From NCBI RefSeq assembly GCF_012241385.1, contig NZ_JAAVXB010000008.1, positions 124,001-188,000 of the forward strand: a stretch of DNA of 64,000 bases, written 5' to 3'. The notes beneath the pieces were generated by a model. It had not been told where the DNA came from and made no database searches. It worked only from the letters and a program-made list of their open reading frames with translations. The stretch's first letter is position 1; each line of letters begins with the position of its first letter. This document shows, piece by piece, positions 9,512 to 18,516 of this stretch. The translations under genes and the position numbers were made by a program. The DNA comes from Solimonas marina. Lineage in GTDB: Bacteria; Pseudomonadota; Gammaproteobacteria; Nevskiales; Nevskiaceae.

Positions 9512-10005
9512 GGCTGCGCTCCCGGCGGCAGGCGCTTCCATTCGATGGTGCGTCCGAGCATAGGCGTGCCCCGATAACCGCGTAGCTCCAGCGTGTTGCC
9601 ATCGGCTTCGACACGCATCCGCAGCTTGAAGACCTTGCCGCTGTCGGGGTCGAGAATCTCGCCGAACCACTGTTGCTGATCGCCGTCGTCCTGCTCGCGG
9701 GCGTCGCGGATCACGTCCATACCCAGCAACGGCTTGTCCTTGCGATCGTCGGTACATTTCGAACATGTTTTTTCAGCCTGCTCGAAGTGGCCGATGCCGC
9801 GAACAATACGGCCTACCAATATGTCGCCATCTTTTTCGATACGCACGACCGACCGAGGCTTGCCGGTTTCACGGTCCGGCGTGACCCAGTCGCCGAGCGG
9901 CGACACCGTCGCTGCATGTGCAATCGATATCTGTGCCAATAGCGCGATGGTGGAGACGGGCAACAGCCGCGCACGCGCTCCAATACGGTCTGAACGTTTC
10001 AACAA
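9508..10005 (-). CDS. DUF2147 family exported protein
   Basis: 165 residues. A signal peptide covers about residues 1-31 (ending AQISIAHAA). The mature part starts with SPLGDWVTPDRETGKPRSVV, the typical opening of DUF2147 beta-barrel-like periplasmic proteins (GxW...G), and contains KCTDDRKDKPLLGMDV, where members carry the conserved C-x2-C and L-G-M. Family function is unknown. It is the first gene of the minus-strand unit and overlaps the sulfatase start by four bases, so the two are coupled. Its promoter faces that of the GntR-type regulator, with a probable operator between them. Confidence 0.85.
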   Translation of the reverse strand: MLKRSDRIGARARLLPVSTIALLAQISIAHAATVSPLGDWVTPDRETGKPRSVVRIEKDGDILVGRIVRGIGHFEQAEKTCSKCTDDRKDKPLLGMDVIRDAREQDDGDQQQWFGEILDPDSGKVFKLRMRVEADGNTLELRGYRGTPMLGRTIEWKRLPPGAQP

Positions 10006-10086
10006 GCGGATTCTCCTCGCACGTCAAATATTCGCCACCTTCTCAAGGGGGTGGCATCATCACCAACGTTTTGTCCGGTTGGTTTC

Positions 10087-10114
10087 TTGTAATCTGGTTT
10101 ATTTGTCATACAAT
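10087..10114 (+). promoter_or_regulatory. Promoter with FadR/GntR-type operator TTGTCATACAA
   Basis: TTGTAA (10087-10092) and TACAAT (10109-10114), 16 bases apart, form a good sigma70-like promoter. The near-palindrome TTGTCATACAA (10103-10113) fits the TNGTNNNACNA pattern of FadR-subfamily GntR operators and covers the -10 element, which suggests autorepression by the regulator starting at 10130. The same TTGT-N3-ACAAT arrangement occurs at 28176-28187. Confidence 0.6.
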
Positions 10115-10129
10115 ATACGGAAATTCGAA

Positions 10130-10972
10130 ATGCGCAAGTCGAACGTGACACGGACTTCGTCACTACTGTCTGGTGGGGCTCAAACAAAGAACGTCGCGGT
10201 TGCCGGCGTTGATCGCATCACGCCTGTGGTGCGCGTGAAACTGTCCAATGCGGTGTTCGAGGATCTCGGCCAGGCCATCATCAATGGTGACTATCCGACG
10301 GGCAGCTCACTGCCCGGCGAACTCGATCTGGCCAGCGCGTACGGCGTCAGCCGCACGGTCGTGCGCGAGGCGCTCTATCAGCTGACGGCCAGCGGGCTGG
10401 TGTTGTCGCGTCCGAAAGTCGGCGCGCAGGTGTTGCCGCGCGAGAGCTGGGAATACGGCAGTGCCGCGGTGATTCGCTGGGTCGCCAATTCACCGGCGCG
10501 CGCCGAATTCCTGCATCACGTGACGGAAATGCGCCGCGTCGTCGAGCCGGAAGCCGCGGCACTGGCGGCGTTGCGGGCCGATGACGGGCAGCGTGCGCGC
10601 GTCGCCGAGGCGATGGCCGACATGCGCCTGGCGGTCGAGCGTGAGGACGTCGATCTGTTCAAGGCGGCCGACGAGAATTTTCACTTGTCGATTGCGCATG
10701 CCTGCGGCAACCCCTTGCTGATGGAGTTCGCCGCCAAGCTGCGTCGGGCAGTGACCCTAAGCCGCGAAACGTCTACGCAGGCGATCGACGACCCGAAGAT
10801 CGTTGAGCAGATGAAGAAAGCCAATGTCTACGAACTCGCGCAGCTGGCGATCGATGCGCATGCCAAGGTCGCCGATGCCATCCTGCTCGGTAACGACAAG
10901 GGCGCGCGCAAGGCAATGACGGCGCTGCTCAAGGAGGTCGACCACGCGTTGACATTGGTGCTGGGCGTCTGA
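10130..10972 (+). CDS. GntR-family transcriptional regulator, FadR/FCD subfamily
   Basis: 280 residues from the ATG at 10130. An N-terminal winged helix-turn-helix (about residues 35-105) holds FEDLGQAIINGDYPTGSSLP and the recognition helix region YGVSRTVVREAL. The C-terminal all-helical FCD domain (about 125-260) includes DENFHLSIAHACGN, the typical metal/ligand-binding segment. Such regulators respond to small organic acids or sugar acids and usually repress their own operon. It faces the DUF2147-sulfatase-DUF1254 unit and precedes the NmrA-SGNH-sulfatase-FGE-CocE series, so it probably controls both. A 40-residue N-terminal extension is unusual; a later start is possible. Confidence 0.92.
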   Translation: MRKSNVTRTSSLLSGGAQTKNVAVAGVDRITPVVRVKLSNAVFEDLGQAIINGDYPTGSSLPGELDLASAYGVSRTVVREALYQLTASGLVLSRPKVGAQVLPRESWEYGSAAVIRWVANSPARAEFLHHVTEMRRVVEPEAAALAALRADDGQRARVAEAMADMRLAVEREDVDLFKAADENFHLSIAHACGNPLLMEFAAKLRRAVTLSRETSTQAIDDPKIVEQMKKANVYELAQLAIDAHAKVADAILLGNDKGARKAMTALLKEVDHALTLVLGV

Positions 10973-11176
10973 TCTGACGCATGTGCCGCTCTGCCCTGAG
11001 GCCTTGATGGCCGGCGGGTTACAGGCGCTCCGCCACTCGATCCGTCGCCAGCCGTGAACGGCTGCGCTGCCCCTTTGCCGGGCGGCAAGTGCTACGGATA
11101 ACCGCGATCAGTCGCGGCGTCGTCGACACGAAGACGTGCGGCGACGAAATACGGATGATGAGAGGAGAGCGGCATC

Positions 11177-12058
11177 TTGATTACGGTATTTGGTGCCACG
11201 GGCACTATTGGGCAGCGGCTGTGCGCTGAACTCTCGGCAGCGGATGCGCCCTATCGGTGTGCGGTTCGAGATCCGGCCCGGGCGCTTGCGGTATTGCCGG
11301 CCGGTGCGCGCTGCGTTCAAGCCGATATGCAGGTACCGGCAAGCTTGATGGCGACGTTGCAAGGTGTGCAAGCCCTGTTTCTGCTGTCGTCGCATGACGC
11401 GAAGATGGCGAAAAACCAGATCGCCGTGATTGATGCCGCCGTGACGATATCGCGTTCGCGGACGCCGCTGCATATCGTCAAACTATCCGGCGGGCCTTAC
11501 ATGCGTCCGGAGTTGCCGCTGCAGGTGTCGCGCCAGCATCTGGCGATCGAAGACGCACTACAGCGCTCCGGCCTGCCGTACACGATTCTGCGGCCGGCCT
11601 TTCTTCATCAGAACCTGCTGAGATTCGCCAGCCGCATTGCACAGCATCGCGAACTGACGGCGCCGTTCGGCGAGCAGTCGATCGCGATGGTCGATGCCGA
11701 CGATGTGGCCGCCGCCGCGGCCCGGATTCTGTTGGCGCCGGGCGGGCACGATCGCCGCACGTACTCGCTGACCGGCGAACGGGCTTGGCGCATGCAGGAG
11801 ATTGCCCAAACCCTGTCAGCGGTCGTCGGTCACCGCGTGCGGTATCGGTCGCCGCCGGTCTGGTTGGCCGGCGTTGCGCAGCGACTGGCCGGAGTCGACG
11901 CGGAGGAGGTCAAGCACAATCTCGAGATGGTGCGCTGTGTCTATCGCGCCGGCCTTGGTGCCTATACCTCGACTGATTTGTCGCGCTTGCTCGGTCGTGC
12001 GCCGCGGACGATGCAAACGTTTCTGGAGCGGCACCGCGCCGCATTCGTTCCCTCATGA
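11177..12058 (+). CDS. NmrA-like NAD(P)-binding protein
   Basis: 293 residues starting at TTG 11177, preceded by GAGGAG at suitable distance. The N-terminal Rossmann motif FGATGTIGQRL (about residues 4-14) is intact. The body resembles atypical SDRs of the NmrA/HSCARG and NAD(P)H:quinone-oxidoreductase-2 kind: ILRPAFLHQNLL and a C-terminal LTGERAWRMQEIA segment. These proteins either sense NADP(H) or reduce quinone-like substrates. It is the first enzyme gene after the GntR regulator (204-base gap) and overlaps the SGNH hydrolase by four bases, so it belongs to the sulfatase operon. Specific role unknown. Confidence 0.85.
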   Translation: MITVFGATGTIGQRLCAELSAADAPYRCAVRDPARALAVLPAGARCVQADMQVPASLMATLQGVQALFLLSSHDAKMAKNQIAVIDAAVTISRSRTPLHIVKLSGGPYMRPELPLQVSRQHLAIEDALQRSGLPYTILRPAFLHQNLLRFASRIAQHRELTAPFGEQSIAMVDADDVAAAAARILLAPGGHDRRTYSLTGERAWRMQEIAQTLSAVVGHRVRYRSPPVWLAGVAQRLAGVDAEEVKHNLEMVRCVYRAGLGAYTSTDLSRLLGRAPRTMQTFLERHRAAFVPS

Positions 12059-13020
12059 AGCGCCTGCTGCTGCTGGCGGCATTGCTGCTGACCTTCGCGT
12101 TATTGCTGCTCGCGGCGCGGATTGCGCGCTGGTTTTGGGTCCAGGCACAACGAGAGCCGGCTGGGACCGCCGAATATGTCGCGCTGGGCAGCTCGTTCGC
12201 ATCCGGGCCCGGTGTCGAGCCACAGGATCCGCGCAGCGCCTGGCTCTGCTACCGGTCGCTCAACGACTATCCGCACCTGCTCGCGGCGCGTCGCGGCTTG
12301 CAGTTGCTCGATCGCAGCTGCAGCGGTGCAACCACGGCGCACATCCTGGATCGTCGCCAATATCCGTTCATGACGCGTCAGATCGACGCCGTGACGGCGC
12401 AGACCCGACTGGTCACCGTGACCATCGGCGGCAACGATGTCGACTACATCCGCAATCTGGTCGCGTGGTCGTGGCGCAACGCGCCCGGCGGCGTGCCGTG
12501 GTTCTGGAAGTTCGGTACCCGTCGACCGACGCCGGATGCAGCCGTCGACGCCAAACTCGAAGCCCTGGCCATAAATTTGCGGCGGCTTGCCGACACGATC
12601 CGGCAGCGCGCGCCGGCAGCGACGCTGGTGTTCGTCGACTACGCGACGGTTTTGCCAGACGGCGCGGGCTGTCCGGAGCGCTTGCCGCTGAGCAATGCGC
12701 AGTTGGCGCGTGGTCGTCACGTCGCGCGGCGCATGAGCGAGATCACGGCCAAGGCCGCGGCCGACAGCGGCGCGCTGCTGGTTCAGGCTTCAGTACTGAG
12801 CCGCGAGCACGACGTCTGTGCGAATGAGCCCTGGGTGTTCGGCTGGACGCTACCCGGGGATCCGCTGCGTACCTATGGACCAGTGGCCTATCACCCGACC
12901 ATCGCCGCGATGCGGGCGATCGCGACGGCGATCGACGCGCAACTGAGTGGGCCTCGAAAGGATGGCGGCGCCGACCCCGCTGCCGATGCGCCCCCGAAAA
13001 CAACAAAACCTGGATTGTGA
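12055..13020 (+). CDS. SGNH/GDSL-family hydrolase, exported or membrane-anchored
   Basis: 321 residues. A strongly hydrophobic N-terminus (about residues 4-24) acts as signal or anchor. Block I with the nucleophile is ALGSSFASG (near residue 45), block III is TIGGNDVDY (near 124), and the catalytic His is in YHPT (near 281), so the Ser-Gly-Asn-His set is present. The closest familiar types are SGNH lipases/esterases of the Streptomyces/Rv0518 kind with several disulfide-forming cysteines, of which four or more are visible. It is coupled by ATGA to the NmrA gene and by GTGA to the sulfatase, suggesting it removes an acyl or ester group from a sulfated substrate (inference). Confidence 0.87.
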   Translation: MKRLLLLAALLLTFALLLLAARIARWFWVQAQREPAGTAEYVALGSSFASGPGVEPQDPRSAWLCYRSLNDYPHLLAARRGLQLLDRSCSGATTAHILDRRQYPFMTRQIDAVTAQTRLVTVTIGGNDVDYIRNLVAWSWRNAPGGVPWFWKFGTRRPTPDAAVDAKLEALAINLRRLADTIRQRAPAATLVFVDYATVLPDGAGCPERLPLSNAQLARGRHVARRMSEITAKAAADSGALLVQASVLSREHDVCANEPWVFGWTLPGDPLRTYGPVAYHPTIAAMRAIATAIDAQLSGPRKDGGADPAADAPPKTTKPGL

Positions 13021-14696
13021 AAATCATGAGGTTCACATTGAAATTTGGTGCGGTCCTGCTGTTATGCGTGATCGTCGCGGGTGTGGTGGTTGCGATCTTT
13101 CCGATGCAGGCGTCGTTGTTGTTCGTACGTCTGACCAAGGCGCATGTCGAGCCGAATCACGCCGTGGCATGGGAGCAGGGGCCAAAAGAAGCAGCGCCTA
13201 ACGTCGCTGATCGGCGCCCGAACGTGATCGTGGTGCTGGCCGATGACCTGGGCTACAACGGCATTTCCTTGCATGATCGCGGACTCGCCGACGGTACGGT
13301 GAAGACGCCGAACATCGACGCGATTGCCGAGCAGGGCGTCGAGTTCCTCAATGGATATGCGGGCAATGCCACCTGCGCACCGTCGCGCGCTTCAATTCTG
13401 ACCGGTCAGTACGCGACGCGCTTTGGCTTCGAATTCACGCCGACCCCGGCGATCTACGGCAAGCTGATCAAGAAGCTCGGTGCGGGCAAGAAGACGACCG
13501 AGCTGCATCCGGTCATCGTCGACGACGCGGCGCTCAAGAAACTGCCGCCGATGGACGATGAGGCCATGCCGCGCGACGAAGTCACCGTTGCCGATGTGAT
13601 GCGCGACGCCGGCTATCACACCATTCAGATCGGCAAGTGGCATCTGGGTGGGGCGCCCGGGGCGCGCCCGGAAGACAAGGGGTTCGACGAAGCACTCGGC
13701 TTCATTCCTGGTGCGTCGATGTATCTCAAGGAGGACGACCCGGATGCCGTCAACGCGATGGTTTCGTTTTCGCCGACAGAGAAGTATTTGTGGGCCGGCG
13801 CATCGTGGTCGGTTCAGTACAACGGCTCGCCGCGTTTCGCGCCGACGAGGTACATGACCGATTACCTGACGGACGAGGCGATCAATGCGATACACGCGAA
13901 TCGCAACCGGCCGTTCTTCATGTACTTCGCCCCGAACGCAGTGCACGCGCCGCTGCAAGCGACGCGCGAGGACTATGACGCACTGCCGCAGATCAAGGAT
14001 CACACGCTGCGTGTCCACGCGGCGATGACGGTCAACCTCGATCGCAACGTCGGCCGCCTGATGGCCGAACTGAAGAAGGAAGGCCTTGACGACAACACCA
14101 TTGTCATCTTCACCAGCGACAACGGTGGGACGCATGTGATCGGCTTGCCCGACATCAACAAGCCCTACCGCGGTTGGAAGGCGACCTTCTTCGAAGGTGG
14201 CCTGCACGTGCCGTTCTTCATGCGCTGGCCGGGACATATCAAGCCGGGCTCGCAGTTCGCGCCGCCGGTGGCGCATGTCGACATCGCTGCGATCGCCGCC
14301 GCTGCGGCCGGTACACAGCTACCGCCGAATCGCGTCAACGATGGGGTCGATATTCTCCCGTATCTCACGGGCGAGAAGAGCGGAACTCCACACCACAATC
14401 TTTTCTGGCGCTCCGGCGGTGACGCGGTACTGATCCAGGACGGCTGGAAGCTACAGCGTACGGAACGGCCGAAGAAGGACTGGCTCTATGATCTCGATAC
14501 CGACCCCACCGAGCGACACAATCTTGCCGATGCGCAGCCGCAACGCCTTGCGCAGATGACGGCGATCCTCGAATCGATCAGTCGGCAGCAGGCCAAGCCG
14601 TTGTGGCCCTCGACTTTCGCGGTACCCGTGTCGATCGATCAGCCTCTGGGCGTGCCGATGAAGCCCGGTGATGCCTACGCTTATTGGTACAACTAA
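13017..14696 (+). CDS. Arylsulfatase-type sulfatase with canonical CAPSR motif
   Basis: 559 residues from the GTG at 13017 overlapping the previous stop; ATG at 13026 is the alternative. An N-terminal hydrophobic helix (about residues 10-30) exports or anchors it. The metal site begins with VVLADDLGY (D76-D77), and C120-A-P-S-R124 is the canonical cysteine-type formylglycine motif, followed by ASILTGQYATRFG. GKWHLGG and TSDNGGTH are further signature pieces. It therefore needs conversion of Cys120 by a formylglycine-generating enzyme, and one is encoded six bases downstream. It hydrolyses sulfate esters in the periplasm; substrate not inferable. Confidence 0.93.
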   Translation: MKIMRFTLKFGAVLLLCVIVAGVVVAIFPMQASLLFVRLTKAHVEPNHAVAWEQGPKEAAPNVADRRPNVIVVLADDLGYNGISLHDRGLADGTVKTPNIDAIAEQGVEFLNGYAGNATCAPSRASILTGQYATRFGFEFTPTPAIYGKLIKKLGAGKKTTELHPVIVDDAALKKLPPMDDEAMPRDEVTVADVMRDAGYHTIQIGKWHLGGAPGARPEDKGFDEALGFIPGASMYLKEDDPDAVNAMVSFSPTEKYLWAGASWSVQYNGSPRFAPTRYMTDYLTDEAINAIHANRNRPFFMYFAPNAVHAPLQATREDYDALPQIKDHTLRVHAAMTVNLDRNVGRLMAELKKEGLDDNTIVIFTSDNGGTHVIGLPDINKPYRGWKATFFEGGLHVPFFMRWPGHIKPGSQFAPPVAHVDIAAIAAAAAGTQLPPNRVNDGVDILPYLTGEKSGTPHHNLFWRSGGDAVLIQDGWKLQRTERPKKDWLYDLDTDPTERHNLADAQPQRLAQMTAILESISRQQAKPLWPSTFAVPVSIDQPLGVPMKPGDAYAYWYN

Positions 14697-14702
14697 AAAG
14701 GC

Positions 14703-15725
14703 ATGCGATCGGTGACGCGCATCAGGACCTGGGTGGCCGGCATCGTGCTCGCGGCGCTGGGCGCGGCCGGCTACGCATCGGCGCATCGACTCCAGTCGCA
14801 GCCGCGTTCTGAGCCGCGGTGCGGGATCGCCGTATCGGACGCGCCCGACGACGGGATGGTGCTGATTCATGGTGGCCGTTTCGAGATGGGCGCCGGCGGT
14901 GTCTATCCTGAGGAAGGTCCGCCGGTCGAGATCTCGGTCGGCGATTTCTGGATCTCCCGTCATGACGTGACGAATGCGCAGTTCGCGCGCTTCGTGCGCG
15001 AGACGGGCTATCGCACGGTGGGGGAGCGCGGCGGACAGACCGTCAGCGGCAAGGTCGAGCCTGCCGGCGGTGCGGTGTTCGAAATGCCGAGTGCGGTGGA
15101 CGATGGTCGCCCGGTGCGCTGGTGGCACTTCGTTGCGGGCGCCGACTGGCGGCATCCGCAAGGGCCGGGCAGCGATTTGCGAGGCAAGGCCGACCACCCC
15201 GTCGTGCAGATCGCGTATGCGGACGCGCAGGCTTACGCCACCTGGGCCGGGTTGCAGTTGCCGAGCGAGGCGCAGTGGGAATATGCGGCGCGAGGTGGCG
15301 GTGCATCTGGCACGGCGACAGCGCAAGCGGCCGTCGCGCATGGCGTCCCGCGCGCGAACGTCTGGCAGGGCGTGTTCCCGTTTTTCAACAGCGATGCCGA
15401 TGGCTTCATCGGTACGTCGCCGGTTGGGTGCTTCCCGGCCAACGGCTATGGCCTCTACGACATGGTCGGCAACGTCTGGCAATGGACGACGGATTTGTAC
15501 TTTCCCAGCCATCGTTATCCGGTCGGCCTACGCAGTTTCGACCCGAATAATCCGAATGTGCCGTCACGTGTGATCAAGGGTGGATCGTTCCTGTGTGCGG
15601 CCAATTTCTGCATGCGCTACCGGCCTGCGGCAAGACAGCCGCATGACGAGGGTCTGGGCACCAGCCATATCGGATTTCGTCTCGTGCGTCTCGCAACACC
15701 AAACGGCGCGCCGCGAGCCGGTTAG
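14703..15725 (+). CDS. Formylglycine-generating enzyme (SUMF1/FGE family)
   Basis: 340 residues. A hydrophobic N-terminus (about residues 10-28) suggests export or anchoring. The domain starts at MVLIHGGRFEMGAGG (near 57) and shows LPSEAQWEYAARGG (near 190) and YDMVGNVWQWT. The C-terminus carries GGSFLCAANFCMRYRPAARQ with C298 and C303, spaced exactly as the copper-binding catalytic cysteine pair of true FGE (Cys336/Cys341 in human). This separates it from the many FGE-fold proteins without activity. It converts the Cys of the sulfatase CxPxR motif to formylglycine. It follows the canonical sulfatase by six bases; whether it acts before or after export is unclear. Confidence 0.92.
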   Translation: MRSVTRIRTWVAGIVLAALGAAGYASAHRLQSQPRSEPRCGIAVSDAPDDGMVLIHGGRFEMGAGGVYPEEGPPVEISVGDFWISRHDVTNAQFARFVRETGYRTVGERGGQTVSGKVEPAGGAVFEMPSAVDDGRPVRWWHFVAGADWRHPQGPGSDLRGKADHPVVQIAYADAQAYATWAGLQLPSEAQWEYAARGGGASGTATAQAAVAHGVPRANVWQGVFPFFNSDADGFIGTSPVGCFPANGYGLYDMVGNVWQWTTDLYFPSHRYPVGLRSFDPNNPNVPSRVIKGGSFLCAANFCMRYRPAARQPHDEGLGTSHIGFRLVRLATPNGAPRAG

Positions 15726-15779
15726 CGGCATCGGCATGTCGTTTTCATTGCCCATCACGATGAAAGGGGAGTTTTCGAC

Positions 15780-17612
15780 TTGAAAGGATTGTTGATCCGT
15801 GGGGCGACGATGGTCGTGATTCTGCTGGCCTTGGCGGCTGTCTGGTTTTTGGGTCCGCCCGCGCTGGTCAAGGTTCGTGTCGAGCAGGTGCCGATGCGCG
15901 ACGGCGTTCGGCTCTACACGCGCGTCTACCTGCCGCGCTTCGGGCGCCTGCCGTTGCCGGTGATCATGATGCGCAATCCCTATCACTTTCTTGGCGATAT
16001 GCCGTTTGCGATTGCCGCTCGGATGATGGCTGCGCACGGCTATGCAGTTGTCAGTCAGGATGTGCGTGGCACCGGCTTGTCGCACGGTACGTTCAATCCG
16101 TTCTTTCAGGAGCGCAACGACGGTTACGACGCGGTCGAGTGGGCGGCGGCCCAACCGTGGTCGGATGGCAAGGTCGGACTGTGGGGCGTCTCGTACCTCG
16201 GGGTGACGGCGCTGCAGGCAGCGGCGGCGGAACCGCCGCATCTGGTGGCAGTGATGACGACGGCCACCGGCGCCGACTATCACAACGGCTGGGTCTATAC
16301 GAACGGCGTCTTCGAGCAACACTTCATCGAGAGCTGGGCTGGCGTCGCGTTGGCGGCCGACGCCTACCACCGGCAACTGCTGGCCAACGGCTTGCCGCCA
16401 TCCAAAGCCGACCGTCAGGCCAAGGCGTGGATGAAGGCGCGGGCCGCCACCTTGAAACCGGATCAGGTATCCGGTGCCGGCGTCGATGCCCGGATCCGCT
16501 TCGCCCCGGACGCGCTACCGCCGTATGTGCGGGACTGGCTGAACCATCCGCAGTATGACGATTACTGGGCGAAGATCGACCTGCATCGCGCGTACTCGTC
16601 GATTCAGGTGCCGGTGTTGTCGCGCGGTGGCTGGTACGACATCTTTGCCGGCGGGGTGATCGACAACTTCGAGGGACTGCAGGCGCATGCCGCGACGGCG
16701 ACTGCACGCAACGGCAGCCGTCTGGTGATGGTGCCGTTCTGCCATACGCGCTGCGGGCCGGGCAATGCCGTGCATTACCGGTTCGGGCCGCTGTGGTTTG
16801 CCTCGCCTGAGCTGAAGTGGTGGGACTACTGGCTGAAAGGCGTGGGTGACGGCTACAGCAAACGTCCGGCCGTGCAACTGTACGTGATGCAGCCCGGGGA
16901 TCGCGGCACCAAGGGTAGCGGCTACTGGATTGGCGCCGCGCAGTATCCCTTGCCGGGCACACAATGGCAGCCGTATTACCTGCGACGCGACGCGGATGCG
17001 GGCACCTTGTCGCGCGATGCGCCGACCGGGGACGAAGTGGCTGATCGCTACCGCTACGATCCCGAACACCCAGTGCCGACGCAGGGCGGGGCACTGTGCT
17101 GCGGCACGGACGTGCCGTCAGGGATCTACGATCAATCGGCAGTCGAGCGGCGTGCCGACGTGCTGAGTTACAGCAGCGCGCCATTCGCGAAGGCAGAGGC
17201 TTTCGTCGGCCCTGCACGCGCTCGGCTCTGGGTATCGACACACACCAGCGACAGTACGTTTACGGTCAAGCTCGTCGATGTGCGGCCCGACGGTACGGCG
17301 TTGAATCTGGTTGACAGCGCGGTCGATTCACGGCACTGCCTCGGCGATTCGTCGACGGCCGAACCCGTCGCCGCGGGGCAGCCGTTTGCTTGCGAGCTGC
17401 CGCTCGGCAACCTTGGCGTGGAAATCGCCGCCGGGCATCGGCTACGGGTGGAAATCTCGTCGTCGAACTTTCCGCGCTTCGCACGAGGAGTTGGCCGGAC
17501 ACCGTTGCTGCCATCCGAACAGGTGCTCTATCACGATCGCGAGCACCCTTCTCGGATCGAATTGCCGAGGGTCGATGCCGCACCGTTGAAAATAACGGGG
17601 GCGCCGCTATGA
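15780..17612 (+). CDS. CocE/NonD-family serine hydrolase (X-Pro dipeptidyl-peptidase-like)
   Basis: 610 residues starting at TTG 15780 with AAAGGGGAG upstream. After a hydrophobic N-terminal helix (about residues 8-26), the alpha/beta-hydrolase part has the substrate-entry motif VPMRDGVRLYTRVYLP, a QDVRGTG strand, and the nucleophile elbow GVSYLG (Ser138). The C-terminal jelly-roll domain (from about residue 400) ends with HRLRVEISSSNFPRF. Family members hydrolyse esters (cocaine esterase), acyl-amino acids or cephalosporin esters. It is the last gene of the sulfatase/FGE series, 54 bases after FGE, and is probably an exported esterase for the same compound. Confidence 0.9.
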   Translation: MKGLLIRGATMVVILLALAAVWFLGPPALVKVRVEQVPMRDGVRLYTRVYLPRFGRLPLPVIMMRNPYHFLGDMPFAIAARMMAAHGYAVVSQDVRGTGLSHGTFNPFFQERNDGYDAVEWAAAQPWSDGKVGLWGVSYLGVTALQAAAAEPPHLVAVMTTATGADYHNGWVYTNGVFEQHFIESWAGVALAADAYHRQLLANGLPPSKADRQAKAWMKARAATLKPDQVSGAGVDARIRFAPDALPPYVRDWLNHPQYDDYWAKIDLHRAYSSIQVPVLSRGGWYDIFAGGVIDNFEGLQAHAATATARNGSRLVMVPFCHTRCGPGNAVHYRFGPLWFASPELKWWDYWLKGVGDGYSKRPAVQLYVMQPGDRGTKGSGYWIGAAQYPLPGTQWQPYYLRRDADAGTLSRDAPTGDEVADRYRYDPEHPVPTQGGALCCGTDVPSGIYDQSAVERRADVLSYSSAPFAKAEAFVGPARARLWVSTHTSDSTFTVKLVDVRPDGTALNLVDSAVDSRHCLGDSSTAEPVAAGQPFACELPLGNLGVEIAAGHRLRVEISSSNFPRFARGVGRTPLLPSEQVLYHDREHPSRIELPRVDAAPLKITGAPL

Positions 17613-17644
17613 GGCGGCGAATGCGCGCGACATCGTTGGCGGTT

Positions 17645-18355
17645 TCAATCGTCGACCGGCAACGGTCGATGGGCGATGCGACGCGCGGTTTCGTACGTCA
17701 AGCCGAGGGTTTGCAGCGCCGCCGTCGCGGTGCGTTCCGGCAGTGTTGCAACGTCAACGTCGAACGGCAGGCGAGCTTCAGGCTGCGGGACCGACAGCTG
17801 AGAGGTCGCGGAGATGGCGGCGAGTACCGTGCCGCCAACGCCGATCACGCTCAGCAGCGGGTCTGGTGTCTTGAAGCGGCGCAGCTTCGAGCCATGCTCG
17901 ATGTCGCGCAACAGACGCGCGCCGAGCCCTTTGCTGAAGGCGTTCGAGGTATGACTTTCGCGGACCAGGAAGCGTCCCCACAGTGGCTCACGTTGCGCAC
18001 GACGCATGGTGTGCCGTATCGACACCGCAATGATTTCGGCGGGATCGCTGAGTTCACTCGCCAGCGCGTCGAGCGCGTCGCCGAACTGTTCGAAGACGGC
18101 GTCGCAGACCGCGGCGTAGAGCAGTTCCTTGGTCTCGAAGTGGTTGTAGAAAGAACCGATGCCAACGTCGGCCGCTTCGGTGATTTCGTTGATCTTGATC
18201 GCCGCGAAGTCGCGTTCGGCCATCAACCGGAACGCGGCATCCATCAGTTTGATGCGCGTTTCACGTCTGCGCCGCGCGCCGCGCTGTTCGCGCTCTGGCG
18301 CGGCGGCCGGCTGAGTCGCGGGCATTGCTTTCGAATTCTTTTTGGGGCTCGTCAC
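17645..18355 (-). CDS. TetR/AcrR-family transcriptional regulator
   Basis: 236 residues. A disordered basic N-terminus (about 1-30) precedes the TetR helix-turn-helix: RIKLMDAAFRLMAERDFAAI and the recognition region EAADVGIGSFYNHFETKELL (about 34-80). The C-terminal ligand domain is helical and not recognisable. It faces the extradiol dioxygenase operon across 161 bases that contain a perfect 26-bp palindrome, so it most likely represses itself and that operon until an aromatic intermediate binds. Confidence 0.92.
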   Translation of the reverse strand: MTSPKKNSKAMPATQPAAAPEREQRGARRRRETRIKLMDAAFRLMAERDFAAIKINEITEAADVGIGSFYNHFETKELLYAAVCDAVFEQFGDALDALASELSDPAEIIAVSIRHTMRRAQREPLWGRFLVRESHTSNAFSKGLGARLLRDIEHGSKLRRFKTPDPLLSVIGVGGTVLAAISATSQLSVPQPEARLPFDVDVATLPERTATAALQTLGLTYETARRIAHRPLPVDD

Positions 18356-18398
18356 GGGTCGGCTCCCGGGGTGAGGGCCAGATTATATGCCGGCGATT

Positions 18399-18424
18399 CA
18401 TATTTGAATATTTATTCAAATATG
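18399..18424. promoter_or_regulatory. Perfect 26-bp palindrome, probable TetR operator
   Basis: CATATTTGAATA (18399-18410), spacer TT, TATTCAAATATG (18413-18424). It is AT-rich in otherwise GC-rich DNA, centred between the divergent TetR regulator and the extradiol dioxygenase gene, and of the size and symmetry bound by TetR dimers. Confidence 0.75.
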
Positions 18425-18516
18425 CACAATAATTCAGAAAAGGTTCGCGCCAGAAAGCGGCGCCCGATACCGGCTTGCGAGTCGCGAGCCGATCGCCATT
18501 GCATGGAGGTCTCGAC

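Noticed and set aside
11049-11117. Two short stem-loops (CAGCCG-TGAA-CGGCTG and CCGCGA-TCAG-TCGCGG) before the NmrA-like gene
   Set aside because: Six-bp stems are common in such GC-rich DNA, and no conserved RNA motif is recognisable; not enough to call a regulatory RNA.
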